This document shows positions 39,402 to 52,934 of a stretch of DNA of 64,000 bases, one piece after another. How positions within the stretch are numbered: position 1 is the first letter of the stretch; each line of letters begins with the position of its first letter. The position numbers and the translations under genes were made by a program. The notes under the pieces were generated by a model. It saw only the letters and a program-made list of their open reading frames with translations. It was not told where the DNA came from and ran no database searches. The stretch comes from Betaproteobacteria bacterium (lineage in GTDB: Bacteria > Pseudomonadota > Gammaproteobacteria > Burkholderiales > Burkholderiaceae_C), in assembly GCA_016716535.1 (NCBI GenBank), contig JADJWD010000005.1, positions 889,938 through 953,937 of the forward strand, written 5' to 3'.

Positions 39402-40017
39402 GCACCGACTCCACGATCGCCGCCTGCGCGGCCTCGTCGCGCACCTGGTTCAGCACCTGGCGCAGGTCGGCCATGTGCTTGGCGTCCATCGTCGCGTGCG
39501 AAGCGATGAACGAGACGCCGTGGTCACCGTCGAGCAGCAGCGCTTCGCGGATCGCCGCGGCGAACGGGCCACCGTAGACGCTGGCCACCACCTCCAGCGC
39601 GTACAGCATGCCGAGCGCCGAGCACGGATGGCGCCGGTCGGCGGCCCAGTAGTTGTAGCCATTGAGGCTCAACGTATGCACGTTCGGCCCGTGCGCGCGC
39701 GCCGTGGCCGGGGGCACGCCGATCGCCTCCAGATCATTGAGCACCCAGGTCTCGTGCCCGGTTTCCTCGTGCATGTGCTCGTAGAGGAAGTGGCGCACCG
39801 CCTGCTGCGGCTCGAGCGCCGGCGTGCCCATGCGGCTGGCTGCCGCGGCGCACACCGGGTTGAAGTGCCACACCACGTGGTACAGCTCGAGCAGCAGCGC
39901 GCGGTAGCGCTCGAGCGTCATCCCGTGGGCGACGGCATCGAGAACGACCGGATGCGTCTCGAACGCCCTCCTGTCCTCGTCCGTGCGGCCGACCAGGTCG
40001 GCAAAGAACATCGTCAT
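39358..40017 (-). CDS. Heme-oxygenase-like diiron oxidase (TENA/PqqC/UndA-type fold)
   Basis: A 219-residue all-helical protein of the iron-containing redox enzyme type. The metal ligand set of heme-oxygenase-like diiron enzymes is visible: Glu85-x2-His88 (HEETGHETW), Glu142 (YALEVVASVYG), and His174-x3-Asp178-x2-His181 (HATMDAKHMADL). PqqC and TenA lack this set, so an oxidase or desaturase role, as in the fatty-acid decarboxylase UndA, is more likely. ATG at 40017 was chosen; 40011 is possible. It overlaps the rpfF-like start by 8 or 44 bases, so the two are probably co-translated. Confidence 0.75.
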   Translation of the reverse strand: MTMFFADLVGRTDEDRRAFETHPVVLDAVAHGMTLERYRALLLELYHVVWHFNPVCAAAASRMGTPALEPQQAVRHFLYEHMHEETGHETWVLNDLEAIGVPPATARAHGPNVHTLSLNGYNYWAADRRHPCSALGMLYALEVVASVYGGPFAAAIREALLLDGDHGVSFIASHATMDAKHMADLRQVLNQVRDEAAQAAIVESVRVNFHHFTRIVEGV

Positions 40018-40186
40018 GAACCTGTCCCCAACGTCGAATGTGGCCCGGCGTTGCGGCGGTCGCGCTCCCCGTGCCTCTCGCACTGGCGCGTCACGGGCGG
40101 GAACGTTGCCCGCCGGGCTCCTCTAGCCCTGAGTCTAGGCGCAGCGGAACCCCTTTCCCCCGACCGGCGGACAGGGGACGCACCCC

Positions 40187-40192
40187 TAGAAT
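40187..40192 (+). promoter_or_regulatory. Candidate -10 box (TAGAAT) directly before mutL
   Basis: TAGAAT ends seven bases before the mutL ATG at 40200, preceded by CACCCC. No Shine-Dalgarno fits between, so a transcript from here would be nearly leaderless. The same arrangement precedes the gene at 3270. No clear -35 is visible. Confidence 0.35.
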
Positions 40193-40199
40193 CGTCCGG

Positions 40200-42188
<1,989 letters not shown>

Positions 42189-42211
42189 GTTCCGGCGTTA
42201 GGCAAGCGGCC

Positions 42212-44985
<2,774 letters not shown>

Positions 44986-45199
44986 GGGCTTGTCTTCTTC
45001 GAGGGCGAATCGTTGGCGGGGGTGGACCGGCGAATGATCCCCGGCCGGGCGCAGCGAGGCAAATCGCGCGCGGCGAAGCCCCATCGCCTACGCGGGAGAG
45101 GAAAACGTGATCAGCCACCGCCAAGGCCGTTGCCAGAGGCCGCGGCGATCGCACACCTTCCGGGTGCGGCGTTAGGATTCTTCGAGGGAGATCACGCGC

Positions 45200-45463
45200 A
45201 TGAAGAGGATTCTGAACGGCTGGCGCTGGCTCGTGTTGACGGCCGGGGTGCTGCCGCTGGCTGCTGCGGCGCAGCCCTTTCGATGCACGATCGACGGCAA
45301 GACCGTCTACCAACAGGCGGCATGCCCGATCACGGCCACGGCACAGCGGGCCGTTGACGTGCGCCGCGGCAAGGCCACCGATCCTTCGGCGGCTGCCTCA
45401 CGCCCGGCCGGCGCGCCGCCGCGCCGAGGTGGTACGGTCGCGGTGGGCATCGCAACGCGATAG
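45200..45463 (+). CDS. Small secreted protein, DUF4124-like
   Basis: An 87-residue protein with a signal peptide (WLVLTAGVLPLAAAAQ) and a FRCTIDGKTVYQQAACP core resembling the start of DUF4124 proteins (YxCxxxxGxxxYxxxxCP). The start at 45200 is preceded by GAGGGAGA, a fair ribosome binding site. The family has no known function; it is common in Burkholderiales envelopes. It is divergent from acnA and converges with the ABC ATPase gene. Confidence 0.65.
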   Translation: MKRILNGWRWLVLTAGVLPLAAAAQPFRCTIDGKTVYQQAACPITATAQRAVDVRRGKATDPSAAASRPAGAPPRRGGTVAVGIATR

Positions 45464-45524
45464 CTCATCGAGCGCAGCGCCTGCCATTGCAGGTCGCGCG
45501 TAGAGATAGAGATCCAGCCCGGCT

Positions 45525-46629
45525 TCAGTCCGCCAGCAGCCGCACCTGCGAAGGCTCGAGCCCCAGGCTCACGGCGCCGCCGACCGGGAACTTGCTCGAG
45601 CCCGCGTAATGCGCCTGGTCCACCGCGAGGTGGCGCGAGCCGACACGCACGCGGTAGCGCGTGAACTCGCCGAGGAACTCGGCGGCGTCCACCGTGCCGG
45701 GCATCCAGACGTAGCGCGGGTCTCGGGCCTCGCGCGCCGCGCCGGCCCCGTCTTCCACCTCCACCCGCAGCGAATGCGGCCTGAAGCTCACCATCAGCCG
45801 GTCGCCGGCGGGCACGTCGCCCGCGACCGGGAAGCGCAGGTCGCCGACGCCTTCCACGTCCAGCGTCAGGCTGCTGCCGTTGCGTTCGCGCACGCGCCCG
45901 GGCAGCAGGTTCATCGTGCCGACGAAGTTGGCGACGAAGGCGTTGACCGGATAGTCGTACAGCGTGGCCGGTGCGCCGACCTGCTGCACGACGCCCTTGT
46001 CGAGCACGGCCATGCGGTCGGCGGTGGTCATCGCTTCTTCCTGGTCGTGCGTGACGAAGATCGTCGTCAGGCCCAGGCGCCGCTGCATTGCCAGCAGCTC
46101 CTGGCGCATCTGCACGCGCAGCGTCTTGTCGAGGTTCGACAGCGGCTCGTCGAGCAGCAGCACCTGTGGCTCGACGACGATCGTGCGCGCCAGCGCCACG
46201 CGCTGCTGCTGGCCGCCGGAGAGCTGGTTCGGGCGCCGCTCGGCGAAGCTCGACAAACCCGACGAGTTCGAGCGCCGCGCCGACGCGCTGCTTCAAAGCG
46301 GCCTTGGGCACCTTGCGTTCGACGAGCCCGAAGGCGACGTTGTCCCACACGCTCAGGTGCGGCCACAGCGCATAACTCTGGAACACCATGCCGACGTTGC
46401 GTTCCCACGGTGCCTGGCCCGAGACGTCGACGCCGTCGATCAGCAGCTCGCCGCTTTGATGCTGATTGAAGCCCGCGATCAGCCTGAGCAGCGTGCTCTT
46501 GCCCGAGCCCGAAGGCCCGAGCAGCGCGAAGAACTCGCCGGGTTCGACGTCGAGATCGACGTCCTTCAGCACCTCGGTCGTGCCGTACGCCAGGCGCACG
46601 TGGCGGCACTGGACACTGACTCTCTTCAT
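45525..46629 (-). CDS. ABC transporter ATP-binding protein, FbpC/PotA-like (one frameshift)
   Basis: About 367 residues after repair. The first frame holds Walker A GPSGSGKST and the Q-loop (FQSYALWPHLSVWDNVAFGL). An extra base in the AAA run at 46255-46257 (TTT on the coding strand) shifts the frame before the signature motif; the second frame carries LSGGQQQRVALART, Walker B LLLDEPLSNLD, the THDQEEAM H-loop and a TOBE-like C-terminal domain. The ATG overlaps the permease stop (ATGA). This ATPase drives the permease encoded upstream. Confidence 0.85.
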
Positions 46630-48386
46630 GGTGATCCCTTGCTCGCCGGCACGAAGCGGCTGTGCGTGCGTTCGACGAACCAGTGCGACAGGTACGTGCC
46701 GATGGCCACGACGACGATCGCCAGCACGCCGAGCGCGGCGCCCGGGCCGCGGCCGACGGCGCTTTGCATGTAGAGGTAGATGCCGTAGCTCATCGGCGCC
46801 TGGCTGTCGGCCGAGACGAGCAGGATCGTCGCCGACAGCTCCACTGCAGCCGTGATGAAGCTCGTGACGAAGCCGGCGAGGATGCCGCCGGCCATCAGCG
46901 GCACGACGACGCGGCGGATCGTGCGCAGCTTCGTCGCGCCCAGGCTCTCGGCCGCTTCTTCGAGCGACACGTGCACCTGCTGCAGCGCCGCGACGCACGA
47001 GCGCAGCGCATACGGCAGCCGCCGCACCGCGTAGGCGAGCATGATCATCACCCAGGTGCTGGTCAGCAGCACCTCGGTGCCCGGCACCGTCACGCCCTTG
47101 TACAGGCGCAGGTAGCCGATCGCCAGCACGATGCCCGGCACAGCCAGCGACGCGGTGGCGATCCAGTCGAGCCACTGCCGCGCCGGCAGCTTCGTGCGGA
47201 AGATCAGGTAGGCGATCTTCACGCCGAGCAGCACGTCCAGCCCGGCGGCGAGACCGCAATACAAGAGCGTGTTCTTGATCATGCCGCTCGAGTCCTGGAA
47301 CACGGTGGCGTAATGCGCCAGCGTGTAGGCATCGGGCAGCGGCGAGAAGCTCCACACCTTCGCGAAGCTCAGCAGCAGCACGCCCAGGTGCGGCGACAGC
47401 ACGACCGCCAGCACGACGAAGATCCACGCGTAGGCCGCGAACGAGCCCATCGGCGTGAGGCGCCGGCGCTGGATGCTGCCGCCGCCCTTCTGTGTCGTCG
47501 CATAGTCCTTGCCGCGCAGCACGCGCGCCGACAGTGCCATCGCCGCGATCGAGAACACGATCATGATGACGCTGATGACGTAGCCCATCGGGTCTTCGAG
47601 CCCGACCTGCGTGATGCGCAGGTACGCCTGGGGCGCGAGCATGTTCGTCTGACCGAGCACGAGCGGCGTGCCGAGGTCGTCGAACACCTTGACGAACACC
47701 AGCGACGCGCCGGCGACGAACCCCGGCAGCCCGAGCGGGAAGATGACGCGCCAGAAGAGGCGCCAGCCGCGGCAGCCGAGGTTCATCGCCGCTTCTTCCA
47801 TCGCGCCGTCGATGTTGCGCAGCGCGACGGTGAGGTTCATCAGGATGAACGGGAAGTAGTGGATCGCCTCGACGAAGACGACGCCGTTCAGGCCCTCCAT
47901 GATCGGCAGCGTGAAGCCGAACCAGTCGTTGAGCAGCAGGTTCAGGCTGCCCGAGCGGCCGAAGATCAGCTGCATCGCCACCGCGCCGACGAAGGGCGGC
48001 ATGATCAGCGGCAGCACGCCGAGCGTCTGGATCAGCATCGCGCCGCGGAAATCGAAGCGCACGGTGAAGTACGCCAGCGGCACCGCGATCAGCGCTGCGA
48101 ACAGCGCCGACAGCACCGCCACGTAGAGGCTGTTGAAGAACGACTCCTTCATCAGCCCCTGCGAGAAGAAGGCGCCGAAGTGGCCGAGTGTCGGCGTGCC
48201 GTCGGCCTCGACGAAGGCGGTGAAGAACACGCGAGCGACCGGCAGCACCAGGAAGAGCAGCAGGAACGCCAGCACCAGCGCGGCGGCGAGCCAGGCGCCG
48301 GGGCGAACGTCGGCAAAGCGGCCGGGCACGCGCAGGCGCGGCCGGGCCGGCGGCGGCTCGGCCGCCGCGGCGGAGGTGGCAGTCAT
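46626..48386 (-). CDS. Fused two-domain ABC permease, ferric-iron (FbpB) type
   Basis: A 586-residue protein with about twelve membrane segments and two binding-protein-dependent permease domains, each with an EAA loop (MEEAAMNLGCRGWRLFWRVIFPLGLPG and LEEAAESLGATKLRTIRRVVVPLMAGG). Such double permeases belong to importers for ferric iron, 2-aminoethylphosphonate or phosphoglycerate-like substrates. It is preceded by the binding-protein gene (58-base gap) and overlaps the ATPase gene. Confidence 0.9.
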   Translation of the reverse strand: MTATSAAAAEPPPARPRLRVPGRFADVRPGAWLAAALVLAFLLLFLVLPVARVFFTAFVEADGTPTLGHFGAFFSQGLMKESFFNSLYVAVLSALFAALIAVPLAYFTVRFDFRGAMLIQTLGVLPLIMPPFVGAVAMQLIFGRSGSLNLLLNDWFGFTLPIMEGLNGVVFVEAIHYFPFILMNLTVALRNIDGAMEEAAMNLGCRGWRLFWRVIFPLGLPGFVAGASLVFVKVFDDLGTPLVLGQTNMLAPQAYLRITQVGLEDPMGYVISVIMIVFSIAAMALSARVLRGKDYATTQKGGGSIQRRRLTPMGSFAAYAWIFVVLAVVLSPHLGVLLLSFAKVWSFSPLPDAYTLAHYATVFQDSSGMIKNTLLYCGLAAGLDVLLGVKIAYLIFRTKLPARQWLDWIATASLAVPGIVLAIGYLRLYKGVTVPGTEVLLTSTWVMIMLAYAVRRLPYALRSCVAALQQVHVSLEEAAESLGATKLRTIRRVVVPLMAGGILAGFVTSFITAAVELSATILLVSADSQAPMSYGIYLYMQSAVGRGPGAALGVLAIVVVAIGTYLSHWFVERTHSRFVPASKGSP

Positions 48387-48444
48387 CTCGATGGGACCGA
48401 AGTGCGCTCGAAGGTGCGATTCAGCGTTTCAGCGCGTCGTCGCT

Positions 48445-49779
48445 TCAGCGCACCATCGCCAGCGCCTGCTCGGCCAGCGACTTTGCGCGCTCGTAGTTGC
48501 TGCGCGCGCTCGTGTTCCAGTGGTCCTCGAGCGCGGTGACGCGCTTGTTGACCGCGGCGTCCTTCTTGCTGGCCGCGAAGACGGCGAGGAACTCCTTGTC
48601 GGCGACCTTCGCCGCGTCGACCACCGGCGTGTAGGCCAGCTCCCGCGCTTCTTTCAGCAGCGCCGCGGCCTTGGCGTTGGGCTTCTTCGCGATCGCCGCA
48701 TCGGCGGCGTGGATCGCCTTCGTCGCCGCCTGCAGATCCTTGATGCGGAAGGTGATCGTCTGGTCGAAGAGCGACGAGACGACGTTGTAGCGCGCCTCCG
48801 AGAGATCCGAATCGAACTGCACCTTCGCGCGCTTGGCGATCTCGAACGGGTTCGGATAACCCTGCGGCGTCTTGCCGCCCATCGCCTCGGGCGGCAGGAT
48901 CGGCAGGCGCGAGATCTTCGCGTCGTACAGCAGCTGCTGGCCTTCGAGGCTGACGGTGTAGGCGATGAACTTCTTGGCCTCCTCGGCGTTCTTGCCGCCG
49001 GCCACCAGGCCGATGTTGGCCGGCACGACGGCCGTCACGTCCGGGTAGACGAACTCGACCGGAAAGCCGCTGTACTTGCTGGCGAGCCCGAAGAAGTCGA
49101 TGACGAGGCCGATGCCGAACTGCCCGTTGTTGACGCCGTCGGGCACGCCGAAGCTGCGCTCGGCGATCGCTGCGCAGTTGCCGCTGATGCGCAGGATCTG
49201 CGTCCAGCCCTTGTTCCAGCCTTCACCTTGCAGCAGCGTCTCCACCGTGAGGTGCGTCGTGCCCGAGCGCGAAGGCGAACTCATCGCGACGTGGCCGAAG
49301 TACGCCGGCGCCATCAGGTCCGCCCATTGCCTGGGCGCCGGCAGCTTGTTGGCCGCCATGTAGCGCGTGTTCCACATCAGGCCGTAGCCGGCGAGCGCCT
49401 GGCCGAGGTACTGCCCCTGCGGGTGGTTGATCGGGTACGCACCCACCTTCGCCGGTGCGGCCTTGTTGGCCAGCGCCGAGGCGTCGTCGAGCAGCTTCAG
49501 GCCCGAGAGCACCTCGAACGCATCGGGCGCCGAAGCCCAGAACACGTCGGGCCGCTGGCCCGCGGGCAGCTCGCGCACGTAGGCGATCCCCTGCACGGTG
49601 TTCTTGTTCAGGATCTCGACCTTGATGCCGGGGTTCGCCTTCTCGAAGGCCGCCTTGTAGGCCTGCGTCAGGTCCTTCGGAAACGAGGTGATCACGGTCA
49701 CCGTGCCGGCCATCGCGGCGGCGGAGCCGAACAGGGCTGCGGCGGCCAGGGTCAGGCGGGACATCAGGCGTTGAGGCAT
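48445..49779 (-). CDS. Periplasmic substrate-binding protein of the FbpA-type ABC importer
   Basis: A 444-residue secreted protein with signal peptide (LMSRLTLAAAALFGSAAAMAG) and a type 2 periplasmic-binding fold: VTVITSFPKDLTQAYKAAFEKANPGIKVEILNKN, RPDVFWASAPDAFEVL, SSPSRSGTTHLTVETLL. It is about 100 residues longer than classical FbpA because of a helical Lys/Ala-rich C-terminal extension. The lengthy C-terminus and the AxxFEVL motif suggest the substrate may be an organophosphate or other anion instead of ferric iron; sequence alone does not decide. ATG at 49779 has GGAG about ten bases upstream. Confidence 0.85.
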   Translation of the reverse strand: MPQRLMSRLTLAAAALFGSAAAMAGTVTVITSFPKDLTQAYKAAFEKANPGIKVEILNKNTVQGIAYVRELPAGQRPDVFWASAPDAFEVLSGLKLLDDASALANKAAPAKVGAYPINHPQGQYLGQALAGYGLMWNTRYMAANKLPAPRQWADLMAPAYFGHVAMSSPSRSGTTHLTVETLLQGEGWNKGWTQILRISGNCAAIAERSFGVPDGVNNGQFGIGLVIDFFGLASKYSGFPVEFVYPDVTAVVPANIGLVAGGKNAEEAKKFIAYTVSLEGQQLLYDAKISRLPILPPEAMGGKTPQGYPNPFEIAKRAKVQFDSDLSEARYNVVSSLFDQTITFRIKDLQAATKAIHAADAAIAKKPNAKAAALLKEARELAYTPVVDAAKVADKEFLAVFAASKKDAAVNKRVTALEDHWNTSARSNYERAKSLAEQALAMVR

Positions 49780-49940
49780 GGGTCGAAGCTCCTGCGTTGG
49801 GCGTGGAATGCGCTGGAAGATAACCGCGCCAGGGCGCCGCGCCAATCAGGAATGGTGATGCAGCGGATCGTGGGTTCGGGTCAACCCTCAGGAATGTGGC
49901 GCGAACTAGACTGCGCCAACGACCCGAGGCCCTGCCAGCG

Positions 49941-51132
49941 ATGTCTTCAGCGCTCTTCGACCTGCCGCCCGCGCCGCACTACTTCACCGCCGAGCACGAG
50001 GCCTTCCGCGACACCGTGCGCGCGTTTGCCGAGCGCGAGATCGCGCCGCATGCGGCCGAGTGGGACGAGGCCGGCACGTTCCCGCGCGCGCTGTACACGA
50101 AGGCCGGCGCGCTGGGGCTGCTCGGCATCGGCTACCCCGAGGAATTCGGCGGCACGCCGGCCGACACGATGTTCGCAATCATCGCCGCCGAGGAACTGGC
50201 GCGCGCCGGCACCGGCGGCGTGCAGGCCTCGCTCGGCACGCTGCACATCGGGTTGCCGCCCGTCGTGGCGCTCGGCAGCGCGGCGCTGAAGGCGCGCGTC
50301 ATCCCGCCGGTGCTGCGCGGCGAAAAGATCGCGGCGCTCGCGATCACCGAGCCGGGCGGTGGCTCCGATGTCGCGGCGCTGCGCACGCGGGCGGTGCGTG
50401 AGGGCAACGACTACGTCATCGACGGCGAGAAGACGTTCATCACGAGCGGCATGCGCGCCGACGTCATCACGCTCGCCGTGCGCACCGATCCGCAAAGCCG
50501 CGGCGCCAACGGCTTGTCGCTGCTGCTCGTCGAAGGCCAGCCGCCGGGGCTCGAGCGCACGGAACTCAAGAAGACCGGCTGGTGGGCGAGCGACACCGCG
50601 CACCTGCGCTTCACGAACTGCCGCGTGCCGGCCGCCAACCTGCTGGGCGAGGAAGGGCAGGGCTTCAAGGCGATCATGCGCAACTTCAACCACGAGCGGC
50701 TGATGATGGCCGCGAGTTCGGTGGGCTACGCGCAAGCCTGCACCGAGGAAGCGCTGGCCTGGGCGCGCGAACGCAAGACCTTCGGCCGCGCGCTCGCCGA
50801 GCACCAGGTGATCCGCCACAAGCTCGTCGACATGGTGCAGCGTGTGGCGGTGGCGCGCGAATTCGTCTACGCGCTCGGCTGGCGGCTGATGCAGCGCGCG
50901 GGCCTGAACGAGGCGCAACAGGCGGCGCTGGTGGCGCACGTGCATCGCGAAGATCCAGGCGACGCAGGCGATGGAGTTCTGCGCCCGCGAGGCAGTGCAG
51001 ATCCTCGGCGGCATGGGCTACATGCGCGGCACGAAGAGCGAGCGCCTGTACCGCGAGGTGAAGGTGATGGTCATCGGCGGCGGCAGCGAGGAGGTGCTGA
51101 AGGACCTCGCGGCGCGGCAGCTTGGGTTGTGA
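49941..51132 (+). CDS. Acyl-CoA dehydrogenase (one frameshift near the 3' end)
   Basis: About 397 residues after repair. Typical motifs: ITEPGGGSDVAALRT, DGEKTFITSGMRADVI, TGWWASDTAHLRF, ERKTFGRALAEHQVIRHKL. The frame shifts at about 50940-50946 (consistent with loss of two bases), after which EFCAREAVQILGGMGYMRGTKSERLYREVKVMVIGGGSEEVLKDL, in the +1 frame, completes the enzyme to the stop at 51130-51132. It oxidises an acyl-CoA with FAD; chain length unknown. It is divergent from the ABC binding-protein gene. The shift is probably an assembly error. Confidence 0.88.
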
Positions 51133-51146
51133 GGGTGGTGGGGGCG

Positions 51147-51725
51147 ATGGGCCTCTCAGTACGGCGCGCGGCGGTCTTCGACACGTCGATCGGCCCGTGT
51201 GGCCTGGCGTGGCAGGAGGGCGCGCTGACGCTCGTGCTGCTGCCGGCCGGTGATGCGGCGGCGACGCGGTCGCTGCTGCGGCATCTGGCGGGCGTCGAGG
51301 TCGGGGGCGAGGGCAAGAGCGGGATCGAAGCCGCGCGTGAACCACGGCCCGCGTTCGTCGACGATGCGATCACCGCGATGCAGGCATTGCTTCGCGGCGA
51401 AGCGGTGTCGCTGACCCACGTGCCGCTCGCCTGGCAGCGCGTCGGCGACTTCGAGCGCCGCGTCTACGAAGCGGCGCAGCGCCTGGCACCCGGCGACACG
51501 ACAACCTACGGCGAGATGGCGCGCACGCTCGGCGATGCGGCCGCGGCGCGCGCCGTCGGCGTGGCGCTCGGCCGCAACCCGTGGCCGCTGGTCGTGCCGT
51601 GCCACCGCGTGCTCGCCGCCGGCGGCAAGCTCGGCGGCTTCTCGGCGCCCGGCGGCGTCGCGACGAAGGAACGGCTGCTCGCCATCGAGGCGCCGCTGGC
51701 GCGGCGCGCCGGCGAGTTGTTCTGA
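51147..51725 (+). CDS. ogt: Methylated-DNA--protein-cysteine methyltransferase (Ogt type)
   Basis: A 192-residue protein with the active-site motif PCHRV (VPCHRVLAAGGKLGGFSAPGG), the helix-turn-helix region (RRVYEAAQRLAPGDTTTYGEMA) and the Asn-Pro turn GRNPWPLVV. It removes O6-alkyl groups from guanine by transfer to its Cys. ATG at 51147 follows the acyl-CoA dehydrogenase stop by 14 bases. The N-terminal domain is poorly conserved, as usual. Confidence 0.9.
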   Translation: MGLSVRRAAVFDTSIGPCGLAWQEGALTLVLLPAGDAAATRSLLRHLAGVEVGGEGKSGIEAAREPRPAFVDDAITAMQALLRGEAVSLTHVPLAWQRVGDFERRVYEAAQRLAPGDTTTYGEMARTLGDAAAARAVGVALGRNPWPLVVPCHRVLAAGGKLGGFSAPGGVATKERLLAIEAPLARRAGELF

Positions 51726-51768
51726 GCGCGCCGAAGGGCGCAATAGCCTGAGCGCGCCGAAGGGCGCA
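51723..51768. repeat. Two tandem hairpin repeats after ogt
   Basis: An identical 20-base unit occurs at 51723-51742 and 51749-51768 (period 26). Each contains GCGCC-GAAG-GGCGC, a perfect five-base-pair stem with a GAAG tetraloop. They lie between the convergent ogt and reductase genes and may act as a terminator pair. The first copy includes the ogt stop codon. Confidence 0.65.
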
Positions 51769-51775
51769 GGCGGCC

Positions 51776-52900
51776 CTACAGGCTGCCCCACGCCGTGATC
51801 CGCTCCCACAGCCCGCGCTTCTCGGGCTCGGAGGGATGGAAGGCGTCGGCGTGGATGCACTCGGGGGCGGCGCCGCGGCGCGTGGCGACGCTGCGCACGG
51901 CGTCGACCATCGGCGGCGGGCCGGCGACGTGGATCACGCTGCCGGCGAGGTCGTGGAAGTCCTCGCTGACCGCGTCGTGCAGCATGCCGGTGCGGCCGGG
52001 GCCGCCGGCGGCGAACACCGGCACGAAGCGCAGGCCGAAGTCGACGACCCGCTGGCGCAGCTCGCGCTCGGCGTACAGGTCGCGCGGCGTGCGCACGCCG
52101 TGGTACACGTCGATGCGGCGCGGGTCGTGGCCGTCCTTCAGCGCCGCGTCGAGCACCGAGAGGATCGGCGCCATGCCGGTGCCACCGGCCAGCAGCAGCA
52201 GGTGGCGGCCGGCGTGGTCGACGTGGCCGCTGCGCGGTGCAGGCGCCGGCGCGGCGATCGGCCGTGGCGTCGGCGCCGTGCCCGCAGCGTGTGATGCGTG
52301 CGTGGCCCGCAGCCCTTGCCAGTACGCCTCGCCGAACGGCCCGCGCACCTCGACCGGGTCGCCCGGGCGCAGCTCGTGCGCGACGTACTGGCTGACGCGG
52401 CCTTCGGGGTGCACGCGGATGTGGAACACGAGTTCGTGCGCGCCCGGCTGGCTGGCCATCGAGTAGCTGCGCGCCGGCAGGCGGCCGAAGCGCAGCTTGG
52501 CGAACTGGCCGGCGCGGAACGGGAAGGCCTGGTCGTCGCGCAGCTGCACCGTCAGCAGGATCACGTCGTGCGAGGCCTGCTCGACGCGGCCGACACGCGC
52601 GTCGTGCTTGACCATCAGCGCCGGCGCGTTGTCCGACAGCCACTGCACCTTCACGTCGGTCAGCGGGCGCGAGCGGCAGGCGAGGATGAGGCCCGCCTCG
52701 ATGTCTTCCTCGCTCAACGCGTCGGGGCTGGCGCGGTCGCGCTTGACCTCACCTTCGATCAGCCGGCACTTGCAGGTGCCACATTCACCCGAGCCGCAGC
52801 CGTGCGGGAACGGCACGCCGGCGTCGAGCGCGGCTTCGAGGATGCGCAGGCGGCCGGCCTCGATCGGCTGCGGCCATTCGTCGATGAGGATGCGCGGCAT
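51776..52900 (-). CDS. Ferredoxin-type oxidoreductase with FAD and NAD domains
   Basis: A 374-residue protein with an N-terminal plant-type [2Fe-2S] ferredoxin domain: Cys35, Cys40, Cys43 (PHGCGSGECGTCKC) and Cys75 (LACRSRP), then an FAD-binding domain (RSYSMAS near residue 145) and an NAD-binding domain (LLLLAGGTGMAPILSVLDAAL). This layout matches reductases of aromatic-ring oxygenases and similar enzymes. A 25-residue Ala/Pro-rich insertion follows the FAD domain (ASHAAGTAPTPRPIAAPAPA). No oxygenase gene is present in the window; the neighbour upstream is a membrane heme protein. The partner is unknown. Confidence 0.82.
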   Translation of the reverse strand: MPRILIDEWPQPIEAGRLRILEAALDAGVPFPHGCGSGECGTCKCRLIEGEVKRDRASPDALSEEDIEAGLILACRSRPLTDVKVQWLSDNAPALMVKHDARVGRVEQASHDVILLTVQLRDDQAFPFRAGQFAKLRFGRLPARSYSMASQPGAHELVFHIRVHPEGRVSQYVAHELRPGDPVEVRGPFGEAYWQGLRATHASHAAGTAPTPRPIAAPAPAPRSGHVDHAGRHLLLLAGGTGMAPILSVLDAALKDGHDPRRIDVYHGVRTPRDLYAERELRQRVVDFGLRFVPVFAAGGPGRTGMLHDAVSEDFHDLAGSVIHVAGPPPMVDAVRSVATRRGAAPECIHADAFHPSEPEKRGLWERITAWGSL

Positions 52901-52934
52901 CGGCGGCGGGCTTCGGCGTGGGGGTGGGGTCGGC

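Noticed and set aside
39358..40017. Assignment as PqqC or TenA
   Set aside because: No pqq or thiamine genes are near, and the full diiron ligand set seen here is not found in those enzymes.
46662..48539. A 625-residue plus-strand open frame
   Set aside because: Antisense of the ABC permease; His/Arg/Gln-rich and without any family motif.
51723..51768. Start of a CRISPR-like array
   Set aside because: Only two units with a six-base spacer; CRISPR repeats are longer and spaced by 25-40 unique bases, and no cas genes are present.
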